From positions 553,423 to 617,422 of the forward strand of contig NZ_CP029844.1 of the NCBI RefSeq assembly GCF_003268615.1: a stretch of 64,000 nucleotides of DNA, written 5' to 3'. Position numbers and translations under genes: made by a program. Shown here piece after piece: positions 39,507-47,907 of this stretch (its first letter is position 1; each line of letters begins with the position of its first letter). The notes below the pieces were generated by a model. The model ran no database searches, was not told the origin of the DNA, and saw only the letters and a program-made list of their open reading frames with translations. The DNA is from Blattabacterium clevelandi (lineage in GTDB: Bacteria > Bacteroidota > Bacteroidia > Flavobacteriales > Blattabacteriaceae).

Positions 39507-39514
39507 TAAATTTG
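39507..39514 (+). promoter_or_regulatory. Candidate Bacteroidota -7 box upstream of clpP
   Basis: TAAATTTG matches TAnnTTTG, 27 bases before the clpP ATG within the divergent clpP/flippase gap. No -33 TTTG is visible at the expected spacing. Confidence 0.3.
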
Positions 39515-39541
39515 ATAAAATATTATCTATAGTAACTAAAA

Positions 39542-40219
39542 ATGAATTATCATAAAAAAAATTCCAAAGAATTTGTGAAATTTGCTGTAAAAAATCAAAG
39601 AATAAATAGTTTATTGATAGATCAATATATTAAAATGATGACTCCATATATTGTTGAAGAACGTAAATTAAATATAGCACAAATGGATGTTTTTTCTCGT
39701 TTAATGATGGATCGTGTTATTTTTTTAGGAACTATTATAGAAGATCAAATAGCTAATATTGTTCAGGCACAACTTTTATTTCTTCAATCGGTAGATTCCT
39801 CAAAAGATATACAAATCTATATTAATTCTCCTGGAGGAAATGTTCATGCTGGATTAGGAATATATGATACAATGCAGATTATTGAACCAGATGTAGCAAC
39901 TATTTGTACAGGAGTTGCTGCTTCTATGGCGGCCGTTTTACTTTGTTCTGGAGTTAAAAATAAAAGATCTGGATTAAAACATTCTAGAATTATGATTCAT
40001 CAACCTATAGGAGGGACACATGGGCAAGCTTCAGATATTGAAATTACAGTTCGTGAAATTTTAAAATTAAAAAGAGAACTTTATGAAATTATCTCTATAC
40101 ATTCTGGATCATCAATTGAAAAAATCGAAAAAGATTCAGATAGAGATTACTGGATGACTTCTGAAGAGGCTAAAGAATATGGGATGATTGACGAAGTTCT
40201 AAAGGCAAAAAAAATATAA
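39542..40219 (+). CDS. clpP: ATP-dependent Clp protease proteolytic subunit ClpP
   Basis: Serine protease ring that degrades proteins delivered by ClpC (15299-17407) or ClpX. The catalytic serine is in GVAASMAAVLL, the histidine in RIMIHQPIGG and the aspartate in KDSDRDYWM, so the triad is complete. The 225 aa are normal for Bacteroidota, with an N-terminal extension before the core. It is a lone plus-strand gene followed by three tRNA genes on the opposite strand. Confidence 0.96.
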   Translation: MNYHKKNSKEFVKFAVKNQRINSLLIDQYIKMMTPYIVEERKLNIAQMDVFSRLMMDRVIFLGTIIEDQIANIVQAQLLFLQSVDSSKDIQIYINSPGGNVHAGLGIYDTMQIIEPDVATICTGVAASMAAVLLCSGVKNKRSGLKHSRIMIHQPIGGTHGQASDIEITVREILKLKRELYEIISIHSGSSIEKIEKDSDRDYWMTSEEAKEYGMIDEVLKAKKI

Positions 40220-40228
40220 TAAAAAAAA

Positions 40229-40302
40229 TGATCACGACAGGATTCGAACCTGTGACCTACTGCTTAGAAGGCAGTTGCTCTATCCATTTGAGCTACGTGA
40301 CC
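40229..40302 (-). tRNA. tRNA-Arg (anticodon TCT)
   Basis: On the minus strand the cloverleaf starts GGTCACG and closes with CGTGATC (seven pairs, one G-U); the anticodon stem ACTGC/GCAGT frames the loop CTTCTAA with anticodon TCT. The T arm GGTTCGAATCC is standard, and the discriminator base is A. CCA is not encoded. It reads arginine AGA, one of the commonest Arg codons in such AT-rich DNA. Confidence 0.95.
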
Positions 40303-40312
40303 CATAAAACAA

Positions 40313-40387
40313 TCGGGGTAGCAGGATTTGAACCTACGATCTCCTGGTCCCAAACCAGGCGCGATAACCAAACTACGCTATACCCCG
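40313..40387 (-). tRNA. tRNA-Pro (anticodon TGG)
   Basis: Acceptor stem CGGGGTA/TACCCCG, anticodon stem CCTGG/CCAGG with loop TTTGGGA giving anticodon TGG, and T loop GGTTCAAATCC are all visible on the minus strand. Discriminator A, CCA not encoded. It lies 10 bases from the tRNA-Arg. Confidence 0.95.
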
Positions 40388-40400
40388 TAAAAAAAAAAAG

Positions 40401-40485
40401 CGGAGAATGTGGGATTCGAACCCACGCGATATTTTTTTACCGACAGTTTAGCAAACTGTTCCGTTAACCACTCCGGCAATTCTCC
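40401..40485 (-). tRNA. tRNA-Ser (anticodon GCT)
   Basis: Class II tRNA with acceptor stem GGAGAAT/ATTCTCC and discriminator G. The anticodon stem ACAGT/ACTGT encloses the loop TTGCTAA, anticodon GCT, reading AGC/AGU serine codons. The long variable arm (CGGTAAAAAAATATCG) confirms a serine tRNA. It is the first of three co-directional tRNAs (Ser, Pro, Arg), probably processed from one transcript. Confidence 0.95.
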
Positions 40486-40534
40486 TTATCCTTACTTATA
40501 TACAAATCTAAAGTAGATCTATTAAATAAACAAA

Positions 40535-42100
40535 TTAAATAGGGTATTCAATTCTAGTATGATAAATATTTATCAATTTTTTTTTAAGAACTTTCTTTAT
40601 TTTTTCTATTTCTTTAAAAGTGATATTTGCATTAGAAAATTGATTTTCTTTGTTTTGTTTATTAATAATATTTTCTACTATATTTTCTAAATTTTTGTTA
40701 GATGGATTTTTGATACTTTTGGAAGCAGCTTCTACAGAATCACAAATCATAACAATAGCCATTTCTTTAGAAAATGGTTTAGGTCCATAATATTGAAATT
40801 GTTTTTCATCTACTATCATATTTGGATATATTTTTTTTTGTTTTTCATAAAAAAAATGAACAATACGATTTCCATGATGTGTTCGTATAAAATCCATAAT
40901 GAGATCAGGTAAATGATATTTTTTAGCTAACTCAATTCCAATTGGAACATGTTGCAATATAATTTTAGCACTTTCTTTTGGGCTTATATTTTCATGGGGA
41001 TTAAGTATATTATTATATTGATTTTCAGTAAAGAATATAGAATTTGGAATTTTTCCAATATCATGATAAATAGCTCCGATTCTTGCTAATAATGAGTCAG
41101 CTCCAATAGAAATAGCTGCTTCTTCGGCTATATTTGCTACAGTTAAAACATGTTGTAAAGTTCCTGGAGCTTTTTTAGATAGTAATCTTAATATTGGAGT
41201 ATTTATATCAGAAAATTCTAATAATGAAATATCTGAAGTAATATTGAATAATTTTTTTAAAAAAAATATTAATGGATGAACAAATAAAGTTAATATTCCA
41301 CTAAAAAAAAATAGATAAAAAGTATCTAAGGAAATATTTTTTAAGGATCCTTGACGAATTAGAGTAAGTGAACAAAAAGTAATTATATAAGTAATAGTTA
41401 TTTTACATACTGAAAAAAATAAATTAATTATATTATAATTATTTTTTAGCATTACTAGAAATCCTGTAATCACTTGAAGAAAAATAAATTCAGAGCTATT
41501 TGGTGTAATTAAGGATAATAATAAAATTGTTATTAAATGGATAAGAAGACTTAAATTTATATTAAAAAATGCACGAATACTTATAGGAAAAATACAAAAT
41601 GGTATCAAATATAATTTTTTAGAATGATATATTATAGTTAATATTGTTATTAAGAATATCAATAACATATTGATGATTAAAAAATTTATTTTTTTATTAT
41701 TTTGAAATATTTTATTTTGGAAATAAAAAAGATATAAAAATAATATCTTCAATATTATACTTATTATTAAAAAATATCCTATAATTAAACCATAATACTT
41801 TTTTTTATTCCATATTCTAAATTCATATTTTTTATTAAAAAAAGAACATGTTTGAAATTTATATTCATCTATAATATTATTTTTATTGCAATAAATTTTA
41901 TTCCAATTTTTTAATTTTAGAATAATAAAATAAATATCTTTATTATTTTTTTTTAGTATTGAATAAAAGGGGGCTTCATAAAAATAAGTTTTTTTCTTAT
42001 AAAATTTGTATTTTAAAATATCTTTTTTTGGGAAAAAAAAGATCAAGGATAAGATAGAAATCAGTATTATAAAAATCTTATCTGTTTTTATATAAATCAA
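40535..42100 (-). CDS. 7TM-HD phosphodiesterase, PgpH-like, with shortened ectodomain
   Basis: Membrane protein of the 7TMR-HD family; PgpH members hydrolyse cyclic di-AMP. One N-terminal span (KIFIILISILSLIFFFPKK) is followed by only about 75 extracytoplasmic residues, then about seven spans (roughly 110-275) and a C-terminal HD domain with IGAIYHDIGKIPNS, two downstream histidines (ILQHVPIGIE, IRTHHGNRI) and a late MVICDSVEAASKS aspartate. Usual length in the family is about 680-700 aa; the 521 aa here reflect loss of most of the sensory ectodomain. The frame starts with TTG at 42100, with an in-frame stop just upstream and no ATG. The catalytic half looks intact. Confidence 0.87.
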   Translation of the reverse strand: MIYIKTDKIFIILISILSLIFFFPKKDILKYKFYKKKTYFYEAPFYSILKKNNKDIYFIILKLKNWNKIYCNKNNIIDEYKFQTCSFFNKKYEFRIWNKKKYYGLIIGYFLIISIILKILFLYLFYFQNKIFQNNKKINFLIINMLLIFLITILTIIYHSKKLYLIPFCIFPISIRAFFNINLSLLIHLITILLLSLITPNSSEFIFLQVITGFLVMLKNNYNIINLFFSVCKITITYIITFCSLTLIRQGSLKNISLDTFYLFFFSGILTLFVHPLIFFLKKLFNITSDISLLEFSDINTPILRLLSKKAPGTLQHVLTVANIAEEAAISIGADSLLARIGAIYHDIGKIPNSIFFTENQYNNILNPHENISPKESAKIILQHVPIGIELAKKYHLPDLIMDFIRTHHGNRIVHFFYEKQKKIYPNMIVDEKQFQYYGPKPFSKEMAIVMICDSVEAASKSIKNPSNKNLENIVENIINKQNKENQFSNANITFKEIEKIKKVLKKKLINIYHTRIEYPI

Positions 42101-42229
42101 TATTTAATAATCATTTAGATATTACCTTAATAAAAAATTGAAACTATACAATTATTCAATTTTATGGAAGGATAAATATTTTCTTATAAAATTTAAAAAA
42201 AATTGAAAAATATTAAATATTAAGAATAT

Positions 42230-42508
42230 TCATATTTTTGAAATATATTCATCGGATTTATTCTCAAAAAAAATAGTAGATTATGTTTTAAGCATTTCTT
42301 TAATTTATTCAATTTTCGAAATAATATTTCTAGCATATGAAGGATTTATAGCAATAATTAATTTGACAAAAAAATTATATTTACCATAAATAAAGTAAAA
42401 TATAATTATAAAATTTTTTAATTTTTAGTTAGTATTTAGATTCAATATTCTGACCATAGTATGATCTATTCCATATTTCATTTTTATTGTATTATATCTT
42501 AAAATCAT
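42230..42508 (-). pseudogene. Possible gene remnant between tamB and the HD gene
   Basis: The 471-base gap 42101-42571 holds no intact gene. One minus-strand frame from ATG 42508 to TGA 42230-42232 (93 codons) has three internal stops and otherwise protein-like text such as MKYGIDHTMVRILNLNTN and LIIAINPSYARNIISKIE. The number of stops is only about half that expected by chance for this composition, so the evidence is weak. A distant resemblance to the C-terminus of PurM was considered but not convincing. Confidence 0.22.
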
Positions 42509-42571
42509 TCTTATACATAAAAATATTATAAAAATACAAGATACAAAACTTTCTTTTTAAGATATATTTTC

Positions 42572-45500
42572 TTATTTTTCAATATATTTTTTATTAGTTT
42601 TATGTAATTTTTTTTTATGGAAAAAAAATTCATAAATTTTTTTCCATAAAAAATCTGATGAAATTCTATAAATAATTTCATTTCCATAAAGTGGATAAAT
42701 ATCATAATTTCTAGTTTTATTTTTTTTATTTTTAGAATGAGAAAAAATCAAATTATTATTGAAACGAGAAAAAATTATGAATTTTAAATGACTATTTTTA
42801 GTACGATGGAGATTGAAATCTAATTGAATTTCTTTTATTCTAAATAGATTTCTTTTTTCTTTTTTCATTTTTTTTATAAAAAATTCTATATTACTTCTTA
42901 TAGAAATACGATTATTAATTTCATAATATATTGAAGAAAGTATACTTCTATATTTATTTTTTTTTCTTTCGATAAAATCAAAATGAACGTTCAATGATGG
43001 ACTTATTTCTGAAATAATATTTTCTATATGTTTCAAACATAAGTTATAAATAAGAGAGGATAAAAAATTCTTTTTTGGAAAATTTTTTTTCAAAAATTTT
43101 CCTAAGGTTAAAATAGAAAAAAATTGAATATTTTTTTCCTCATAAGAATTTAATTTTTTGAATAATTTTTTTTTAATTTCTTCATTACTATTTGGAAATA
43201 AAATATCAAGATTAATCTTGGGATTTTTTATATCTCCATAAATACTCATTTTTAATTTTGTATATATGATTATTGGATCATAAGTACTTGAAAAATTTTG
43301 GATATCTAAATAATCTATTACATTAGATACATATCTAGTATAATATGCTGTCAAATTAATATTTGAGTGATTGAAATTATTTGTCCAAGTAATCATTCCA
43401 CCTGATTTGATTTTAAATTGCTTTTTTAATTTTAAAATTGGAATTTTTTCTTTATTTGAAAAATGATAAAATCCGTCTTTGACAAAATAGGTACCACTGG
43501 TTTGAATATTCGTATCTATATTTTTTTTTAAAAATAAAGGCCCTTGGCCTCTTAATTCTATAAAATTTTCTAAATTATTATCTAATAATATTGAAACTTT
43601 TGTATTTTTATTTATATATGTTTTTATATTTAAAGAAAATTTATTTTCTTTATTCTCATTTTCTACTTTTTTTATTTCATTTTTTTGAATATCATTTTTA
43701 TTGAAATTTGTCTTATTAGGATTTATAAAGTCAATAAAATTATTATTTTTATATTCTAATCCTTTTGGATTGATATATAAATGAGAAGAATTTAAAATAT
43801 TTCCTTTTTTCATATAAATTTTTAAATCTTTATCTTTTTTTATTATTTTAATTTTTCCATTAGAAAAAATTCTTCCAAAGAAAAAAGTATTATATTTTTT
43901 TTTGGTATTTAAAACAAGCAATTTATTTGTATTTATAGATAAATTTAAATTCCATTTAAAAAAATTATTATGTAAAAAAAATCCATTTATATAACCTTTT
44001 GTATGGTATTTTGTATCTATAAAAGGAGATGAATTTAAAATAAAATAATTATGAATAAGATAGATATAAGTTGTATTGATCATTTCATAATCTGTATTGA
44101 TAGAGTTTATTTTTATTCCAAATTTTTTAATTTCTATTTTTCCAAAATAATGAGGATTATCTAAAGATCCTTTAATCTGAATCTTCCCTATAACAATTCC
44201 TCTCGCTTCGCTATTAATTTTTTTCCAAAAAAAGGAAAAATCACTCATATTTAAATTTTGAATATTGATATTTAAATCAATATTTGATTTTTTTTGTAAA
44301 TTATTATTAATATTTCCAGATAAAAATAAAATTTCAGAAGATCCTTTTTTTAAAATTCCATGAATTTTATAATTTTTTTTATATGGAAAAGAATGAATAT
44401 AAAAATCTCCAATAACTTTTTTTTCAATTAATACATTATTAATTTTTATATTCATGTTATTAAGTTCAATTTTATTTTTTTTTATTTGTAGAATACAAAA
44501 ACCATTTGTCATCCCATCTATCATTATATTTCTTTTTGGAATTATTCTTTTTAATTCTATATTTTTTAGTATAAATCTAAATTTATTACAATTATTTTCA
44601 ATAAAATCGTAATTTATTACAATTGTTTTTTGTTTTTTTTCTTTTGAAGTTGAAGATAACATAAGATTATTAATGCTCCCCCTATGATTGATTAAGTCTA
44701 TTGTGATTTTTCCAATATTTTTATTGATATGATTAATGATAAACCAATCATATCCATTTATATTTAATTGAGAAAAAATAATAAAAAAAATAAGAGAATG
44801 ATTTTCCTTATATTTTTTATATGGATCATTAATTTTTTTAAAAATTAGATTAACGGTTTGTTTTTTAACTTCTTTTTTTTGAAAATTGAAAAAAAAATGA
44901 GAATAAATCAATAGATAATTTTTTCTATCTAAAATAGATAGATCTATATATTTAAATATAAAATTTTTAAAAAAAATCTTTTCAATGGATAATTGTATTT
45001 TTTCTTTTAAAAAAGAATTTACCTTAATAGAAATATTTTTAATAAAAATTTCATTTAATTTAATTGTTTTGGTAAAAAAATGAATTTTTATTTTCCTATT
45101 TTTTAATAATCCTGATAATTGAATATTATCAGATAATATTTTCATTTTTTTTTGTTGATTAAAAAATTTGTAAAAAGATTTTTTAATGAATAAATTAAAG
45201 TAAGCATATTGTTTTTCTAAAAAATTATTTTCTATTTTTTTTTTTGTAATTAAACAATATATCTCATTTTTGAATGATTTTAATAAATTATTCCATTCAA
45301 AATTTCCATAAATATGACCGATAATAATATCGGATATATTTATAGAAAGTTTTTTTAATGATTTATTTTCAAATGAAAATACTTTTATAAAAAATCGATT
45401 TTCATTTTTATATTTAGCTATATTTATAGAAAGTTTTTGAAAATATGAATTTTTTTTTCTATTTAAGTTTATTTTCGATTCAGAATTAGGAAAAAATAAA

Positions 45501-46834
45501 GTAGTAAAAAAGTTGTAAAAATCATTTTTAACCTTTTTTTTAAAAAAAAAATTATTATAAATTCCTTTAAATTTAAAAATCCATAAACCTGATGGGAAAC
45601 TACTAAAAAATGGTATTTTTGATATTTTTAATATATTATTTTTTTCTGTTAAAATTTCACCTGTATACTGTATATTGTTATCATTGATACGAATACAAGT
45701 ATTATATATATTTGCTCTAATATTATTATATTGAATATTTCCATTAAGGTTAATTAACCTTTTTTTTATAATCAAGTTTCCTCTATAAATAAAATTTTTA
45801 GAATAATTTTTTAGAAAATTAAATTTTAAATCAAAATTTGATAAAGTTAATTTTTGTATTTCATGAGATGAAATTTGAAGAATGGTTTTTAAAAATTGAA
45901 TTTTTTTCCATTTGTTATTAAAATAGAAAATATTAATTTTATCTGAAAAAATTTTATTTCCATAAACATTTTTTATTAAAATTTTAGAAAAAGAAAGTTT
46001 TTTATTAAATTTTCCATTTATAATACCTTGAATAAAAAACATAGAATTGGAAGACCATTTTTTAGTATAAAAAAATAGATTGATTAAATCTATTCCTAGT
46101 TTAGACCCTTCAAAAATCTCCCCTTGTATATTCCTATTTTTTTCGTAAAAAAAAGATTTTTCATATCCATTATTATAGAATATAAATTTTCCTTTTAAAA
46201 AACTATTATTTGTTTTTATAAAGAAATTATGAATTTTTAATTTTAAGGGATCATATGTAAAACGACAGAAAAAATTTTTAATTCTATAACTTTTTTTTAA
46301 ATTTATATTTTCGTATGTTAAATAAGCATTTTTTACTTTTAAATTAGAGCAAGTAATAATTCCAATAGAATTTTTACTCAATTTTTTTTTTATTACAAAT
46401 TCTTTTAATAGATAAAATAAATTGTTTTCTTTTTCATTAAAATATTTTTTAACAAATATCTTTGGATTCTCAATAATTAAATTTCCTATATTTAAATATT
46501 TTGAATTAATTAAAATATATTGAAATAAATTTTCAATAGAAATTTTACATTTAGAAAAATGAACAAAAGAAAATTTATGATGATCTATGATATTTACATC
46601 ATGAAAAGAAAATTCTTTTTTAAGAATATTAAAAGTTATATTTTTTACATAAATTTTACCACTAATATGGTCCTTGACTTTTTCCAAAAGAAAAGAAACT
46701 ATTTTTTCTTTTATTGTATGTTTTTGATAATAAATAGTATAAAATATCCCTATTATAAAAAAAAGGACTATTATACAGAATAAAAATATTTTTTTATTTT
46801 GAAAAATAAATTTTTGTAAAAAACAATTATTCAT
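42572..46834 (-). CDS. tamB: TamB-like translocation/assembly protein (AsmA/DUF490 superfamily)
   Basis: Very long envelope protein (1420 aa) with an N-terminal membrane anchor (about residues 11-34) and a beta-rich, lysine/asparagine-rich body. The C-terminal DUF490 (TamB) domain is recognisable by the stretch around TSGTYFVKDGFYHFSNKE, YDPIIIYTKLKMSIYGDIKN and FFSILTLGKFL. Homologues bridge inner and outer membranes, partner with the BamA-like TamA and are linked to outer-membrane protein insertion and phospholipid transport. The sequence is strongly diverged, with extreme Asn/Lys/Ile bias, but remains one uninterrupted frame. It diverges from tsaD with only 35 bp between the starts. Confidence 0.82.
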   Translation of the reverse strand: MNNCFLQKFIFQNKKIFLFCIIVLFFIIGIFYTIYYQKHTIKEKIVSFLLEKVKDHISGKIYVKNITFNILKKEFSFHDVNIIDHHKFSFVHFSKCKISIENLFQYILINSKYLNIGNLIIENPKIFVKKYFNEKENNLFYLLKEFVIKKKLSKNSIGIITCSNLKVKNAYLTYENINLKKSYRIKNFFCRFTYDPLKLKIHNFFIKTNNSFLKGKFIFYNNGYEKSFFYEKNRNIQGEIFEGSKLGIDLINLFFYTKKWSSNSMFFIQGIINGKFNKKLSFSKILIKNVYGNKIFSDKINIFYFNNKWKKIQFLKTILQISSHEIQKLTLSNFDLKFNFLKNYSKNFIYRGNLIIKKRLINLNGNIQYNNIRANIYNTCIRINDNNIQYTGEILTEKNNILKISKIPFFSSFPSGLWIFKFKGIYNNFFFKKKVKNDFYNFFTTLFFPNSESKINLNRKKNSYFQKLSINIAKYKNENRFFIKVFSFENKSLKKLSINISDIIIGHIYGNFEWNNLLKSFKNEIYCLITKKKIENNFLEKQYAYFNLFIKKSFYKFFNQQKKMKILSDNIQLSGLLKNRKIKIHFFTKTIKLNEIFIKNISIKVNSFLKEKIQLSIEKIFFKNFIFKYIDLSILDRKNYLLIYSHFFFNFQKKEVKKQTVNLIFKKINDPYKKYKENHSLIFFIIFSQLNINGYDWFIINHINKNIGKITIDLINHRGSINNLMLSSTSKEKKQKTIVINYDFIENNCNKFRFILKNIELKRIIPKRNIMIDGMTNGFCILQIKKNKIELNNMNIKINNVLIEKKVIGDFYIHSFPYKKNYKIHGILKKGSSEILFLSGNINNNLQKKSNIDLNINIQNLNMSDFSFFWKKINSEARGIVIGKIQIKGSLDNPHYFGKIEIKKFGIKINSINTDYEMINTTYIYLIHNYFILNSSPFIDTKYHTKGYINGFFLHNNFFKWNLNLSINTNKLLVLNTKKKYNTFFFGRIFSNGKIKIIKKDKDLKIYMKKGNILNSSHLYINPKGLEYKNNNFIDFINPNKTNFNKNDIQKNEIKKVENENKENKFSLNIKTYINKNTKVSILLDNNLENFIELRGQGPLFLKKNIDTNIQTSGTYFVKDGFYHFSNKEKIPILKLKKQFKIKSGGMITWTNNFNHSNINLTAYYTRYVSNVIDYLDIQNFSSTYDPIIIYTKLKMSIYGDIKNPKINLDILFPNSNEEIKKKLFKKLNSYEEKNIQFFSILTLGKFLKKNFPKKNFLSSLIYNLCLKHIENIISEISPSLNVHFDFIERKKNKYRSILSSIYYEINNRISIRSNIEFFIKKMKKEKRNLFRIKEIQLDFNLHRTKNSHLKFIIFSRFNNNLIFSHSKNKKNKTRNYDIYPLYGNEIIYRISSDFLWKKIYEFFFHKKKLHKTNKKYIEK

Positions 46835-46869
46835 TTCTTAATTCTTCTAAATATATTGTTATTTTTTTT

Positions 46870-47901
46870 ATGAAAAAAAAACTTATTATTATTGGTATAG
46901 AATCCACATGTGATGATACCGCTGTTTCTATTATTAATAATAGAAAAGTTCTATCTAATGTAATTATCCGTCAAAAAATTCATAAAAAATATGGGGGGGT
47001 AGTTCCTGAATTAGCTTCAAGATTTCATGATAAAAATCTTTATTTAGCTGTAAATAAAGCTATATCCTTAGCAAGGATAGATAAATATGAAATTGATGCT
47101 GTATCTTTTCCTTTAGGACCAGGATTAATCGGATCTTTATTAGTAGGCGCTTCTTTTGCAAAATCTTTTTCAATTGGATTAAAAATACCTTTACTAACTG
47201 TAAATCATGTACAAGCACATGTCCTTGTACATTTTATAAAAAATGCGAATATCAATAATTCTTTTCCAAAATTTCCTTTTTTATGTTTAATGATTAGTGG
47301 TGGACATACCCAAATAATAAAAGTAAATGATTTTTTTAAAATGGAAATATTAGGATCTACCTTAGATGATTCTGTAGGAGAAGCATTTGATAAAATAGCT
47401 AGAATGTTTGGTATTGATTATCCTGGAGGCCCTTTATTAGATCATTTTTCTAAAAATGGATATTCAAAAAAATTTAATTTTTCAAAGCCAAATGTTAATG
47501 AATTAGATTTTAGTTTTAGTGGATTTAAAAGCCATATTTTTCAATATATAAAAAAAAAATCAAAAAAAGATTCATTTTTTATTAAAAATAATTTAGCTGA
47601 TTTATGTGCTTCTGTGCAAAAAACTATATCAGAAATACTTTTGGAAAAAATACATAAAGCGACTATAAAAACTGGAATTTTTAGAATAGTTTTAGCAGGA
47701 GGAGTTTCCGCTAATAATGAAATTAGACGTAATTTTATTCTTTTTGCAAAAAAAAATAAAAAATTGGAAATTTTTATTCCAAAAAAAAAATATTCAATAG
47801 ATAATGGAGCTATGATAGCTATTACAGGACTATTTAAATACAAAAAAAATTTTTTTGATTCTATCAATGTAACTCCATATACAAAATTTCAAAAATTCTA
47901 A
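46870..47901 (+). CDS. tsaD: tRNA N6-threonylcarbamoyladenosine transferase TsaD
   Basis: Transfers the threonylcarbamoyl group to A37 of tRNAs reading ANN codons. The ASKHA signature GIESTCDDTAVSI is at the N-terminus, the metal-binding histidines in NHVQAHVLVH, the SGGHTQI segment and the C-terminal GGVSANNEIRR all intact. At 343 aa it has normal length. TsaB and TsaC/TsaE partners are elsewhere. The 35-bp divergent spacing to tamB, together with convergent gcvP, makes it a single-gene unit. Confidence 0.95.
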   Translation: MKKKLIIIGIESTCDDTAVSIINNRKVLSNVIIRQKIHKKYGGVVPELASRFHDKNLYLAVNKAISLARIDKYEIDAVSFPLGPGLIGSLLVGASFAKSFSIGLKIPLLTVNHVQAHVLVHFIKNANINNSFPKFPFLCLMISGGHTQIIKVNDFFKMEILGSTLDDSVGEAFDKIARMFGIDYPGGPLLDHFSKNGYSKKFNFSKPNVNELDFSFSGFKSHIFQYIKKKSKKDSFFIKNNLADLCASVQKTISEILLEKIHKATIKTGIFRIVLAGGVSANNEIRRNFILFAKKNKKLEIFIPKKKYSIDNGAMIAITGLFKYKKNFFDSINVTPYTKFQKF

Positions 47902-47907
47902 AAATTT

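Noticed and set aside
40228..40467. Plus-strand open frame of 79 codons after clpP
   Set aside because: It is the antisense reading of the tRNA-Arg, tRNA-Pro and tRNA-Ser genes; the T-arm sequences explain its content.
42230..42508. purM C-terminal remnant
   Set aside because: Only a short INPSYARNIISK-like resemblance; the conserved GR and GH motifs are absent.
46559..46783. Plus-strand open frame inside the tamB 5' end
   Set aside because: Antisense shadow of tamB with no family features; the tamB frame is uninterrupted.
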